The notes: generated by a model from the letters alone, not told the origin. 64,000 nt of DNA from Letharia columbiana (GCF_014066305.1 NW_023501040.1:1344501-1408500); one strand, 5' to 3'. Shown: positions 47,702-58,496, counted from the stretch's first letter. Numbers and translations: made by a program.

Positions 47702-49200
47702 TCAGGCGGTACCATTCTCCGTTTCCTGGTGATGCCTTTTGTTTTCTTCTTCTTCCTCTTCACGGCTCTTGTAGCCCAAGAACATCTTCAGCATCGCCAA
47801 GTCGTAGCTTGCTTTCATCGCCCCAGCGATCAAGAAAGCCACCCAGAACTTCCCAATCTCTGCGAGCCAGCCTGTAGCAATCGGTCCACCGCTCTGGCTG
47901 AGAGTCTTCACGACATTGACGACACCCATGATAGCCGTTCTCTCGCTAGGTAAGACTGCGGCGGAAAGAAAGGCTTGACGGGGGGGCTTGGTCCATGTTC
48001 TGCATGCAGGACCGGAGGATGAGGAACGTCATGGACAACCACGCATGGCTAGGCAGTGGTATAAGGGCGAGGAAAATGGCCGAAGGTAAATGTGTAAAGA
48101 CCATGGTCTTGATCAATCCAATTCGCTTGGCGAGTGAAGACGCTGCAAGGTTTGAGATGGAGGAAATGATGTTCGTGGCGAAGAACAGGGTGCCAAGTTG
48201 GCCTTCTGGGATTTTGAACTTGCGATTGAAGAAATAGGTGATCCAAGACAAGGGGACGAGACCAGAAGCCAGAGAGTCGACGGCGAAAAGCAGACAGAGC
48301 TTGATGAGGATACTGCGCGAGGCAGGGGAGATTGCTGGCCAGATCGATTTCCTCTTCATTTCCGGAAGCGGTGCGCGTGCCTTCGATCGGACATGCTGTT
48401 CTTGGCTGTCTTCGTCATCCGAGAGCAGACCTTCAAACTCCACGTCGTCCATCTGATGCACCTCATCGTATTCCTGCTTTGGCTGTTCGGGTTCGCATTT
48501 GTCGCTTAGCATGAGAGCGAGCAGAAGCTTGACGATTCCCAGAATAGCGTAGATGCCGAATATGATTCGGTAGGCACTTGTCTCGGACCATTCTCCTCCT
48601 CTGAGATGCGCCTGTACTATCCAGCCACAGGCGACAGAACCGCATGCCGTGCCCGCGTTGCCAAGTAATGTATACCAGGCGAAGATGTCGCTGCGTATCT
48701 CTTTGGCCGTGAGCTGGGCAAGTGTGGACTCCTCGATTGCTCTGAATGGACCGATTTCGTTGCCACTAGTTGACAATCAGCATCTTCCGTCTTAAGGTGC
48801 GAGAAGGTACGTACCTCGGGCTTATGACACCAAATATACTCGCTGCCACCAGAACCCAGTAGTTTCCACTCAGGGCAAACACAACACCACTTGCACTCAT
48901 CAATGCCGCCCCAAGTATGAGAATCCGCCTTCTTCCTAGCCCGTCGGCGACAAGTGTAAGGAGGAAGCTGATAACGACATCTCCGAGGAGGGTGAGGGTC
49001 ATGAAGAGTCCAATGCGAGCATCCGAGGTGCCAAGACTCGAGAGATAGAGGGCGAGTATGAGCGTCGACGCTCCGTAGGCAAACAGTCGCGTGAATCGCT
49101 GCAGACATAAGAGCTTAGTATCTCTGGAGGATTGTGCTATGGAGAACACGCCGAGCTCTTCAGCTACGTTGAACAGGAAGGATTTTGCTCTCGAAGCCAT
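47702..49200 (-). CDS. MFS transporter (one extra base in a G/C run)
   Basis: Membrane transporter of the major facilitator superfamily, related to fungal proteins similar to yeast YCR023C; its substrate is unknown. Exon 1 (49200-48815) carries the first helices and the MFS loop signature GLGRRRILILGA. A 49-nt intron (48814-48766) joins in phase to SGNEIGPFRAIEESTLAQLT, a sequence characteristic of this subgroup. An acidic cytoplasmic loop (LLSDDEDSQEQ) separates the two halves. At 47980-47986 a run of seven G (C on the coding strand) breaks the frame: with six, NMDQAP continues into RQAFLSAAVLPSERTAIMG and the C-terminal helices to 47702, giving 482 residues. As written, the protein would end about 20 codons after the run. 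Start at 49200 gives MASRAKSFLFNVAEELGVFS, as usual. Confidence 0.82.
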
Positions 49201-49759
49201 GCTGTAGACGCGCCTTGCATAGCATCAATGTTGAACTTGTTTTTTTCATGCTTGAGAGCTGCAATTGTCTCGAGACAGATTCGTATGTATGACGACGTGG
49301 GGAATACGGGATAGCACCTCGGACTTCCGAGCCATGGCCGAAAAGTATTCCCGAGGGAGCACCAGGGCTAGTATTCACCGCTTCTGCGAATCATCTTTGG
49401 AGATATTTGAAGGTCAAAGATCTGGGGGCGGCCTGGTCAGACAAAGCACTAACAATTGGGCTGCAGGTTCAAGCTTGAGTATCTCTTGGCATGAGTGTCG
49501 AATGGGAGAGTGGTTCGGTGTCTGCCGGAAGGAACACGGTACGAGTAGCAGAAGCAGACGGAAGATCGGCGTTTGCAGTACGAATTCTCCAAGACATCGC
49601 ATACAACAGTACACCTTGAGCAAACATTGCGCCGTGGAGGCTAAACAATCGCTTTCTTCGAGCATCCTTAGAGCTCTTCGCCTTCCATGCGAAGGAGGTA
49701 ATCTCTAATGCGCTTCCAACCAATTGCGCTGCACTTCTGATACCCGCCAAGTTACCAAT
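49201..49759. promoter_or_regulatory. Shared upstream region of two divergent genes
   Basis: 559 bases separate the start codons of the transporter (minus) and the SYLF gene (plus). It must hold both promoters. No clear TATA box or other element can be named, and the overlapping open frames have no support. Confidence 0.4.
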
Positions 49760-51607
49760 ATGCCGATCCAATTCCCTGCGCTTCCTAGCTGGTCTACGAC
49801 TAAGACGACTTCAAAACAAGGCTTCGACAAAGTATACAACCTCGTCGACAAACTTGGTGCTCCGGTGAACAAACTCTCAAACAAATTAGGATCGGAAGCG
49901 TTCTGGCCAACTACGCTCGATAAAGAATCAGACAAGGCTGCGCGAATCCTGCGCAGTTTTTGCAAAGATGGCTTCTATGTGGAGGACGAGAACCACCTCT
50001 CTAACGGTGTCATTGATGCTGATAAGCCTAGCGGGAAACAGAGGGTAATAAAGAAGATACCGACGGAAGTGATCAAGAGAGCGAAGGGGCTAGCAATCTT
50101 TACAACTATGAGGACAGGCTTGTGGGTCAGTGGAGCTGGAGGATCGGGGATTCTGGTTGGCAGGAAGGAGGATGGCAGTTGGTCACCGCCTTCTGGCATA
50201 TTACTACACACCGCAGGCCTAGGATTCATGGTTGGTGTCGACATCTACGATTGCGTGGTGGTCATCAACACGGAGAAGGCGCTGGAAGCGTTCACCAAAG
50301 TACGGGCTACGCTTGGAGGGGAGATCAGTGTCGTGGCTGGGCCGGTTGGGATAGGTGGGATATTGGAGACGGAGCTGCATAAGAGACAGGCACCCGTATT
50401 CAATTACATGAAGAGTCGAGGGTTCTACGCTGGAGTGCAAATCGATGGGACATTGATCATCGAGCGAGGGGATGAGAATGAGAGATTTTACGGACAAAAA
50501 TTGTCTGTTGCGGAAATCCTAGCAGGCAAAGTCAGGCACGACCCATACGAGACTCGGACACTCATGGCTACGATCAAGGCAGCTCAGGGTGACAATGTCG
50601 ATGAAGGCTTGATAGCACCAGCCGAGCCTACACCTGGGGACTTTGAAGTGGCGGATGATCCAGGTACGGGGTTCGGTCTGCCACCCTCGGAAGATGACCC
50701 AGACCCTTATGGAGTCCACGCCTTAGAGGAGCAAGGTATGGAGATCAAGGAGATCACAGAAGCTGGCACAAAGGGTAGGCCAAGCAGCGATGCCTTTGAA
50801 TACAAACCTTCACCACACAGCCCAATCTTCAGCAATTTCAATCGACAGAACAGTGTCGCAAAGAGAGATTCCAGAAGAGACAGTGGTCGGCTCAGCATTG
50901 CCAGCATCGATCGGGGCACGCAGACCGCTGAGCCACTGCAGATGCCAACCTTCGCAGATTCAGCCAAAGGACCAGGAAGCCATAGCCCAGTCACGAAGAC
51001 GTCACAGAACCTTGCAGATGATGTTGACGATGGTGAGCCTGTTCATGATCTGGATAGTCACGAGGAAGAAGCCCGCGAGATGCCAGTCATCCAGAAAGCC
51101 AAGGTGGTTACCATACCTAAGAGGATACCACCGGCTCTACCACCCCGAAGTCCTTACCGGAATTCAGGGTCGAAGAGCGCTAGTCTCGATCTACCCACAA
51201 GTCCTCTTGCACAAGACCATGAAGAATCAGGGTTGGGTATCAATCTCGGTGGTCGACCACATGATCAAATCAACGGCGAAAGCGAAGGCTCCCGCCCAGA
51301 AGCTCAAGGCGGGCTTGAGGACCAGCTGACTGAAGTTCACCTAGCTCCCAATCATGATTCCGAAAGGCTGTCGCCGAAGAAGGATGGTTTCGATGAAGTC
51401 TCAATGAGCGGATCAGACTACTCTCGTGCGCCTGCAGAAACGCCCATTAGGATGGAGGACCATGAGGCGAACAGCGGACTTGCTGTTAGTATTGGAAAGG
51501 AGAATGAAGGACTTGCTAAGGCAGTAGCTCATGAGGACGAGGAGTTCCATTCGATTCCCAGCACGCCGTTAGAAGCATCTTACCCTGGAGCATGGAAAAG
51601 CGGATAG
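49760..51607 (+). CDS. SYLF-domain (YSC84/SH3YL1-type) lipid-binding protein
   Basis: Single-exon gene, 615 residues from the ATG at 49760 (MPIQFPALPSWSTTKTTSKQ); the frame is open a little further upstream, but this start fits the family. Residues about 60-270 form the SYLF (DUF500, YSC84) domain: IKKIPTEVIKRAKGLAIFTT, then GSGILVGRKEDGSWSPPSGI, GFMVGVDIYDCVVVINTEKA, LGGEISVVAGPVGIGG and FYAGVQIDGTLIIER. SYLF domains bind phosphoinositides, and in yeast they act at cortical actin and endocytic sites. Residues from about 320 on are a long disordered, Ser/Pro/acidic tail with PALPPRSPYR, a likely SH3 ligand. Yeast Ysc84 and Lsb3 end in an SH3 domain, which is absent here, so this is a SYLF-only member. 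Confidence 0.9.
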   Translation: MPIQFPALPSWSTTKTTSKQGFDKVYNLVDKLGAPVNKLSNKLGSEAFWPTTLDKESDKAARILRSFCKDGFYVEDENHLSNGVIDADKPSGKQRVIKKIPTEVIKRAKGLAIFTTMRTGLWVSGAGGSGILVGRKEDGSWSPPSGILLHTAGLGFMVGVDIYDCVVVINTEKALEAFTKVRATLGGEISVVAGPVGIGGILETELHKRQAPVFNYMKSRGFYAGVQIDGTLIIERGDENERFYGQKLSVAEILAGKVRHDPYETRTLMATIKAAQGDNVDEGLIAPAEPTPGDFEVADDPGTGFGLPPSEDDPDPYGVHALEEQGMEIKEITEAGTKGRPSSDAFEYKPSPHSPIFSNFNRQNSVAKRDSRRDSGRLSIASIDRGTQTAEPLQMPTFADSAKGPGSHSPVTKTSQNLADDVDDGEPVHDLDSHEEEAREMPVIQKAKVVTIPKRIPPALPPRSPYRNSGSKSASLDLPTSPLAQDHEESGLGINLGGRPHDQINGESEGSRPEAQGGLEDQLTEVHLAPNHDSERLSPKKDGFDEVSMSGSDYSRAPAETPIRMEDHEANSGLAVSIGKENEGLAKAVAHEDEEFHSIPSTPLEASYPGAWKSG

Positions 51608-51910
51608 AGAAGGTTTCTCATAGAATTTTACGGTGTGTTGCTTGTCTTTACAGACCTTTGGGATGACTAGACGACAGCTTTTACTTCGCTATATTATTAA
51701 CTTCAAGTTCTTCTTTCTGCATGATACGAGTGTTGCGCAGTGTCTCACATACTCCAAAAACGCCAAGAAATATGTACCCGGTGCCTGACGCTAAGCCTAG
51801 AGGGGCGGAAATCTGCCGCCAAAAAGATTACCATAACAATGGAAATATATCTTCCCATCTCCGTCCCTCATCTTGAATATTGACATTCAACAAACAAACT
51901 AATTGCAAGC
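51608..51910. other. Intergenic between the SYLF gene and PARP
   Basis: 303 bases holding the 3' UTR of the SYLF gene and the PARP promoter. A CT-rich stretch and CAACAAACAAACT precede the PARP start codon. Confidence 0.4.
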
Positions 51911-54777
51911 ATGGCCACTCCACTCAAAGACTGCGTAATAGCCTTGAGCGGGAAGTTCGACGAGACGCATGGTAAGCAAATAATCTTGGGCATACCACGC
52001 TGCTTTACGCTCAGCGCAAGATTCAACAAGGCACCTTTCGAGTTCTAACCTTTCTCTGCATCGCAAAGCGAAGATAGGAGCCCTGATCAAGAAGAATGGC
52101 GGCAAACACAGCACCAAGATCTCTCAAGAGGAGGAGGCTTGGTGGGTTACACACCTTATTACAACTGCTAAGCACATCGAAGCCCAGGCCGAGAAAGGTG
52201 AGACCTTCAGCTATTCATCCTTCCAACTACCCATGGCGTCAATCGTCTCTTTACATGTTCTGTTCCTGACTTTGAATATCTGCTCTCTTGAAAACTCGGG
52301 TCGTCTCCAACAAGCAGTCAGATCTCTCCCTGTTGTCATCCTTCACCTCTCGCTCAGCTCACCGCATCTCCTCAACATGGCTCTTTGCAGCCTACCTTCT
52401 CCTCCTTCACTCTACACTCAGCTAACGTTCGGTGCTTGTCTCTGTAAAAGTCCAGGAAGCTAGCAAATTGCCTGACATCAAAATCGTCAGCTTCGACTGG
52501 CTCACGGCTTCGACCAAGAGCCAAACCCGGGCCGATGAAGCTCAATTCTCACTCGATCAAACAGGTTCTGATCAAAACAACGCTACCAGCTCAATGGACC
52601 TCGCGCCTTCCAAACAAAACGACACCAAAGGTAAGGGCAGGAAGCGGCCGCGAAGCCCGACCCCGATCGAAGAAGACCATTCCGATGTCGACAAAGCTGT
52701 GGAACAGCCGCCTACGAAGAAGCACAAGGATGTACAGAGAGCAAAGTCTGGCTCCCTTCTGATCCCAGTGGACGAGAGATGCCTTCTTGCAGGTAAGACT
52801 TCTGATCGCGAGTCTTTCCAGGCGGAAGCCTTACCAACTGACGGTAACAGGGACTCACCGAGTATACATTGGCGAGGATGGGATGATCTACGATGCGGCC
52901 TTGAACCAAACAAACGCAGGGGAAAACAACAACAAGTTCTACCGTGTTCAGGTTCTTGTGTCTGGGGCTGGCGATTACAAGACTTGGACACGCTGGGGTA
53001 GAGTTGGCGAATCAGGGAAAGGCACGACTCTTGGGGATGGTAGCTTGGAAAGCGCAATGGTCTCCTTTGAGAAGAAGTTCAAAGAGAAAGCTGGAGTCAC
53101 CTGGTCCAACAGATTCGACGCGCCAAAGGGAAGTAGGCAGAAAGGATACTACACCTTCATCGAACGCAAGTACGAAGACGACTCTGATGATGATGATGAT
53201 GATGATGCGGAAGATCTACCTACTGCTAGCACCAGTGGAGCCTCGAAGAAGGGGGCCACTGTTAGCCATGTCGAGCGAGCTGACAGTGCACTTCCAAAAT
53301 CCGTCCAGCGACTCATGGAGTTAATCTTCAACCAGCAGTACTTCGCAGATACGATGCGGGAATTGGACTACGACGCAAACAAGCTACCTCTAGGGAAGCT
53401 GAGCAAGCGCACTTTGGAGAAGGGTTTCGAGATCCTCAGAGACCTTGGTGAACTGCTTATGGATCCATCTGTCGCCGACAGCAAGCACAACATGACTTGG
53501 CTTGACGCCATTGCAGCTTGCAGTAACGCTTTCTATACCGTCATCCCTCATGCTTTCGGTCGGAACCGACCGCCAGTAATCTCATCCGATGAGAAGTTGA
53601 AGAAGGAAATCAGCTTGATGGAATCACTGAGCGATATGCAGATTGCTCATGTCATCATGAAAGACACCGGGGGAGACGTTGCTATCAATGCGCTCGATCG
53701 CCAATTTGCTGGGCTAGGATTGCGGGAGATGACGCCTCGTAAGCTTTGATTCCTCTCTTGTAGCAGATTGTGGTCTTGTCATTCTTAGTGCTCCATCATT
53801 GCTGGCTCTGAACTGTGACGTAATCTCATTGACTGATGTCTCCTCAGTCAACATCGTCTCGGACGAATTCACGCTCCTCCAGGAGTACCTGATCAAATCT
53901 CACGGACATACCCATCATCTCTCATTCAAGGTACAGCTCTGTCCGCTTCAGTCAATCTCCAGACACTTACCCCGTATCTCCAGGTCCAAGACATCTTCCG
54001 CATCGAGCGTAACGGCGAAGAGGAGCGTTTCGAGCAGTCACCTTACGCAAAAGCCAAAGGTAGCGACCGCCGTCTTCTCTGGCATGGCTCTCGAGTCACC
54101 AACTACGGCGGTATCCTGTCTCAAGGCCTTCGTATCGCTCCTCCAGAAGCTCCAGTAAACGGCTACGCGTTTGGCAAGGGCGTCTACCTGGTACACGCCC
54201 ATTTTCATTCCTTCCAAATAAAACCCCGACAAGCCATGCAACAGGCCATGCAATCCCATTACTGACACCACAATAGGCCGACATTTCCTCCAAATCCGCC
54301 AATTACTGCCAGTCCCATGCTTCCAGTAACACCGGCCTCCTTCTCCTTTGCGAAGTCGAACTCGGCAAACCGATGCTCGAACTCGAAATCGGCCGTTCTG
54401 ATGCTGCGGAATTGGCTAAACAGCACGGATGCATTGCCACCTGGGGTAGAGGTGCTACTGCTCCTAGGGGTTGGAAAGATGCGGGTTGCGTGAATGCGGA
54501 TTTAAAAGGGGTGATGATGGTATGTGTTTGCTCCAGCCAGATTGTTGAGGACTGGGGTGATACTGACCGAAAGTGACAGCCTAACACGACCAAGGAGCCA
54601 GGTCCGGCGAACTATGCGTCTAGCTATCTGCAGTACAACGTACGCTCTCACCTCTTCCATTCTACCCAGAAACCCCGCGCTGACAGAGAGTAGGAATACA
54701 TCGCCTACGACATAGCCCAGGTCAAGCTCCGCTATCTGCTGCGCGTGGAAATGACGCCAGGTGGGTATGGGTACTGA
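51911..54777 (+). CDS. prpA: Poly(ADP-ribose) polymerase (BRCT-WGR-PARP)
   Basis: Nuclear enzyme that attaches ADP-ribose chains to proteins from NAD+, chiefly in DNA damage signalling. Nine exons: 51911-51971, 52069-52197, 52451-52792, 52851-53738, 53848-53930, 53984-54190, 54277-54519, 54580-54639 and 54694-54777, all in phase, 698 residues. Domains: BRCT about 1-85 ([22 protein letters not shown]); basic linker with [14 protein letters not shown] about 178-275 ([11 protein letters not shown]226); an Asp run (seven) near 300; PARP regulatory domain ([19 protein letters not shown]); catalytic domain with the H-Y-E triad: H535 in [11 protein letters not shown]580 in SKSANYC after FGKGVYLAD, E672 in EYIAYD. 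No zinc fingers, as usual for filamentous fungi. The second intron (253 nt) is five times longer than the others. Confidence 0.94.
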
Positions 54778-55125
54778 GCCGCGACGAAGTGCCTCACGGC
54801 CCAGAGTAGGGCAGGTTTGAAACCTGACGGAGAGAAACCATGGGGTGGAAGATATTCCTTCGGTTTTACACTACTTGCTGTGGCTACTAAAGTTCGCAGA
54901 GATACCCGCTTACTTCGCTAGCTTGAGCGATTGATAGGCAGCAGGAGCGACAGGAGCAAATGTTGTTTCATATATTGATGGCATTGCTACTCTTAGAATC
55001 TGGATGGGTGGAAACCGATGCTATGCCGCTCTAAATGCATTTATTTTCATCAACTCTCATGCAGGAATGGAATTGCTCCTCTGTTGGAGCTGAAAATATT
55101 CAAGCCATCCGGCCCAATAGCCTTC
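54778..55125. other. Convergent 3' ends of PARP and CSN6
   Basis: 348 bases with no gene; the two transcripts end towards each other here. Confidence 0.45.
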
Positions 55126-56487
55126 TCATATTGCATACCCGCCATCCATACTCAAGCCTTCCCCATTGGATCCACCTCCCGACCCGCCATCACCATTCAC
55201 TCCCTGACTCCACACATCATCCATGGCCCCGCCGGCCATGCTCATATACCCGCTCTTCCCCTTCCCCCTGCTCGCTCCCTCCACCATCCCGAACTTCCGC
55301 CCCATTTCCCGCGCTTCCTTCACACTCCTGCCTAGGCTCCCGAGTAACGACACCAGCTCCACGTCCGATTTCTCGGCGAGCGTTTCCTGCCGGAACGTGG
55401 AGTGGTGTTCTGGTGGTAACAGGAGGGGGAGTCGCGAGAGCAGGGCGAGGATCGAGCGGAGCAGCGGGTGGTTGATTTCGGAGATTGGGGCGTCGGTTGG
55501 GGGTGTGGTGGGGTCTGAGGGGGGATCTGTGGTGGTGGTGGTGGTTGTGAGGTAGGATGGTGGCAGGGATGTGAGGTAGGCTTTGAGAAGTTGGATGCGG
55601 GCGTGGAGCATCTTTACTGCGTTCGCGCGGGCGGTGAGGGATGCGATGACTGCCTCTATTATTAGCAACGGCATTGCGGGAAGTGAAGGGTGGAATGGCG
55701 GTCGCATACGCTCTTCATCCTCCGAACTCAACATGCTCGAATCATCCACGGCCTTACTCTCCCTGTCCACCGCTTTCCCCTTCCTGTCCACCTGCCCAAC
55801 CGCCTTCTGCGACGCCTGCCCTTTCGTATCCTTCGCTGCGCTGTCGATGGCCGTGGCGTTCCCTCCGCCCCTGGCCACGAAGTCCACACTGATCATCTCC
55901 GCTTCCCCGGTCTCGACGCTGTAGGGCAGTTCGCGGAACCTCAGCTCCAGCGGTGCTTCGGCGCCGTCGACCTCCATGCCTTGGCCTTCGTTGTTCTCGT
56001 AGACGCTCTCGTAGATCGTGAGCGGGAGCTTGCCGCCCACCGCTGCCCCTTCTTCGAGCACGCTGGCCGGGTGGAAGGCGAGGAGGACGGCGGTTTCGTT
56101 GTAGGTGTGTAAGATCTGCTGGTGGATGGGCACATGCGCGCCCTCGGGCCCCGTCACCGGGATCGTGGTGAACCATCCCACCAGCTCCAGAGCTGGAGCC
56201 AGATGCACATCTTTGTACTGCTGCAATCGGTCTTTGAACCACGTCTCGTGCAGCAGTATCTGTCCGTTGTATTGCACGGTCTGGCATTCGAAAGCGTGCT
56301 CGAGGCTGACTGAGCGGCCGGACTGTTGGCCGATGAGGGCACCTACTATGGGGGTTTCCTGGCGGCGGAGCGTGTGGCGGGTTATGTAGTCGGAGATTGT
56401 GAGGAGTATGAGAGGGTGCAGGTTGATGTGGAGGTCGGAGGAGGGGGACTGGTGGGTGGAGAGCAAAGAGGTTGGGGTGGGGGCCAT
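55126..56487 (-). CDS. CSN6: COP9 signalosome subunit 6 (MPN domain)
   Basis: Single-exon gene, 453 residues. CSN6 is the MPN-type partner of the deneddylase CSN5 within the COP9 signalosome, which removes NEDD8 from cullins; in filamentous fungi the complex affects development and secondary metabolism. The MPN domain spans about residues 18-170: INLHPLILLTISDYITRH, QETPIVGALIGQQSGRSVSL, then LELVGWFTTIPVTGPEG. The histidines of the JAMM metal site (HxH) are missing, as expected for CSN6, which is catalytically silent. A poorly conserved acidic/basic linker follows, then the helical C-terminal region (LLIIEAVIASLTARANAVKM). Threonine and serine/glycine runs near 315 and 435 are encoded by microsatellite-like tracts. 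The start is the first ATG of the frame. Confidence 0.92.
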   Translation of the reverse strand: MAPTPTSLLSTHQSPSSDLHINLHPLILLTISDYITRHTLRRQETPIVGALIGQQSGRSVSLEHAFECQTVQYNGQILLHETWFKDRLQQYKDVHLAPALELVGWFTTIPVTGPEGAHVPIHQQILHTYNETAVLLAFHPASVLEEGAAVGGKLPLTIYESVYENNEGQGMEVDGAEAPLELRFRELPYSVETGEAEMISVDFVARGGGNATAIDSAAKDTKGQASQKAVGQVDRKGKAVDRESKAVDDSSMLSSEDEERMRPPFHPSLPAMPLLIIEAVIASLTARANAVKMLHARIQLLKAYLTSLPPSYLTTTTTTTDPPSDPTTPPTDAPISEINHPLLRSILALLSRLPLLLPPEHHSTFRQETLAEKSDVELVSLLGSLGRSVKEAREMGRKFGMVEGASRGKGKSGYMSMAGGAMDDVWSQGVNGDGGSGGGSNGEGLSMDGGYAI

Positions 56488-56672
56488 GGTCAGGATTGGA
56501 TGATGTGGGTGCGATCAGTGATTGGTGCCAGTCGCCTGAAAAGCCGACGTTTGAGGCTGTGATTCAGACGAGCTTCCTTTGGTGAGAAAGTTGTATTGGT
56601 CGTCAAGTATCAGAGATGTTGAAGGGCGTCTATTAGGCTTGGCGTAAAACTACGCTAAGGGGCTACCTGAGT
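56488..56672. other. CSN6 upstream region
   Basis: 185 bases between the CSN6 start codon and the transposon; the promoter must be within this stretch or extend into the element. Confidence 0.4.
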
Positions 56673-56676
56673 TTAG

Positions 56677-57469
56677 GGCCCCTTCGGTAACCACATATTT
56701 TCAAAATATGCCAACATATTTTCAACTTAGCGTACTATTAATACACGGTTACGTTCGGTAACCATATTTTCACTTGCCAGGCCACATTGCACATTGAAAA
56801 TATGTAAATTATGGGTCGACCCATAATTTGAGGCCCAATGTGCGCTAAGCACACAGAAATAATGGACATTTATGACTGCAATAGCGATATTTTTCATTTC
56901 CATGACTGGTAGCCACATTTCATGACTACAATAGCTATATTTCAGTCATGGATGACTCTCTGTTTGAAGAGGTAGCTGCAAGTGTCATTCTTACTGCTGC
57001 TCAGTACTATTCTTCTCATTATGACAGGAGACGGGGTAACGACGGGGGCAATAGAAGCATTAACAATGGCCAAAGCCTGTGCAGCAGTAGGTATGTCAGC
57101 CATAAGACTGTTGAATGGTAGGTAGGAAGGCAATTGTCTCTGACGAGAAAGTATTTTTCGACTATCCTACTGTTAGCAGCAGCCCCTACGGGGGCCCTGC
57201 GAAGGCCCTGGGGGGCCCTATTTAGGTCCAAATAGGGGTGTCTGGCTGTCAAGCGCAGACACCCCCGGACCAAGCTTTTTAGCTGAGTTGCTAACACCTA
57301 CATTCGATTCTTACTCAGCGAGATTACGAGGTTACCGAACGAAACCGTAAATATATTTAACACATTTTCAAGTGTCTACTAGTGCTGTTTTGAACCCACA
57401 TTCCATTTGCCAAGAGGTGGGGTAATATACGTTGGCATATTTTGAAAATATGTGGTTACCGAAGGGGCC
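56677..57469. mobile_element. 0.8-kb TIR element, TTA(G) target duplication (Harbinger-like?)
   Basis: Inverted repeats of about 38 bases: the left end starts GGCCCCTTCGGTAACCACAT and continues ATTTTCAAAATATGCCAAC; the right end is its reverse complement (57431-57469). TTAG is found on both sides (56673-56676 and 57470-57473). A second, internal inverted pair (ACGGTTACGTTCGGTAACC near 56743 and its partner near 57330-57350) makes the ends double. No transposase frame. A TTA duplication would suit PIF/Harbinger-type MITEs, but four bases is too little to be sure. It contains the third copy of the dispersed module. Confidence 0.78.
57175..57300 (-). repeat. Dispersed repeat module, copy 3 (reverse)
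   Basis: On the minus strand this reads like 6760-6885: GACAGCCAGACACCCCTATT, GGACCTAAATAGGGCCCCCC, then GCAGGGCCCCCGTAGGGGCT and GCTGCTAACAG. Similarity is high and the orientation is opposite to copy 1. Confidence 0.72.
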
Positions 57470-57473
57470 TTAG

Positions 57474-57813
57474 AGAACTATATTCAAAATGTATTATTTA
57501 CGAGACTATCTTTATCTTTTAGCGACTGTTAAGTAATAGCACTAAACTATCGATATATTCATATCACGTTATATATGCTAATAGGTTTTATTTTTATTAG
57601 AAAAACGAATATATAGATTCGTTGCGATGTTGCTAAGTCTATAAGTTTATTTACTAGAATTTATAATCTACTAGAATTTACGATCTCTAAAACTTAATCT
57701 TTATAATTTATTATTTCATAGCATTATAATAAGAAACTTAAAAAGAATTCTAAGAGGATATAAAATACGATTTTTATATTTTTAAGAATTCTTAAAATCG
57801 AGTATAATAATAA
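57474..57813. other. Short AT-rich, RIP-like tract
   Basis: 340 bases of composition like the main AT block (TpA-rich, few G/C). Presumably part of an old mutated repeat into which the flanking elements inserted. No homologue in the window recognised. Confidence 0.45.
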
Positions 57814-57821
57814 TTAATTTA

Positions 57822-58417
57822 GGGAAGTGATACACGTACACCCCCTTTTTATACATGTACCCCCCTTTTAATACATCCCCCCAAATCCGATCAGCTTCCG
57901 CGCGGCCGCTAGCCGCATAAGGTATAAACCTCGCACATAGCTTCCTGGGGAATATCTGTGTATTGTCGAGACTCTTGGTGGTAGCAAGGCAAGCCTTCCC
58001 GCCTCTCCTGATAATAGTCTAAAAGATCAGACGGTTTCAAATCGTCGGATGGTGAGGTCTTTGGATTGTCCTTCTATGGCGACAGCTGATTGGCTGGCTA
58101 CCCTCTCTCGTTGCTACTAGAAATACGCCTATCGTACTCGAATATTCACTATCTATTGGCCACCTGGCCTTCCTACAGCTGAAAGGTATCAAATATGATC
58201 TCGTTACCCTGCATGTAGGCTGGCGTACCACGTCCACCTCGCTGCCGACTACCTCGCTGCCGACTACCTCGCTGTCCGTCTCGTGTGCCCTACTTCGGCT
58301 ATGTGCGGGTTTATACTTTATGCGGCTAGCGGCCGCGCGGAAGCTGATCGATTTGGGGGTGTACATGTATCAAAAGAGTGTACATGTATAAAAAGGGGGT
58401 GTACGTGTATCACTTCC
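57822..58417. mobile_element. 596-bp TIR element with an 8-bp target duplication (hAT-like?)
   Basis: The left end GGAAGTGATACACGTACACC and the right end are inverted copies, and the similarity runs inward for about 115 bases, including ATCAGCTTCCGCGCGGCCGC and TAGCCGCATAA on the left and their complements on the right. The octamer TTAATTTA occurs directly on both sides (57814-57821 and 58418-58425). Eight-base duplications are typical for hAT elements. The core (about 57930-58290) includes a thrice-repeated CTCGCTGCCGACTAC-like motif near 58240-58275 but no transposase frame. Confidence 0.83.
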
Positions 58418-58496
58418 TTAATTTATATAATAGCGTAATAAACTTCGACGATTATATCTTAATATACTATTTTATAGTTTTATTAATTTAAGTCTA

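Noticed and set aside
56942..57297. Open frames inside the 0.8-kb TIR element as a possible transposase
   Set aside because: Too short, and partly made of the dispersed module; no DDE motif spacing is visible.
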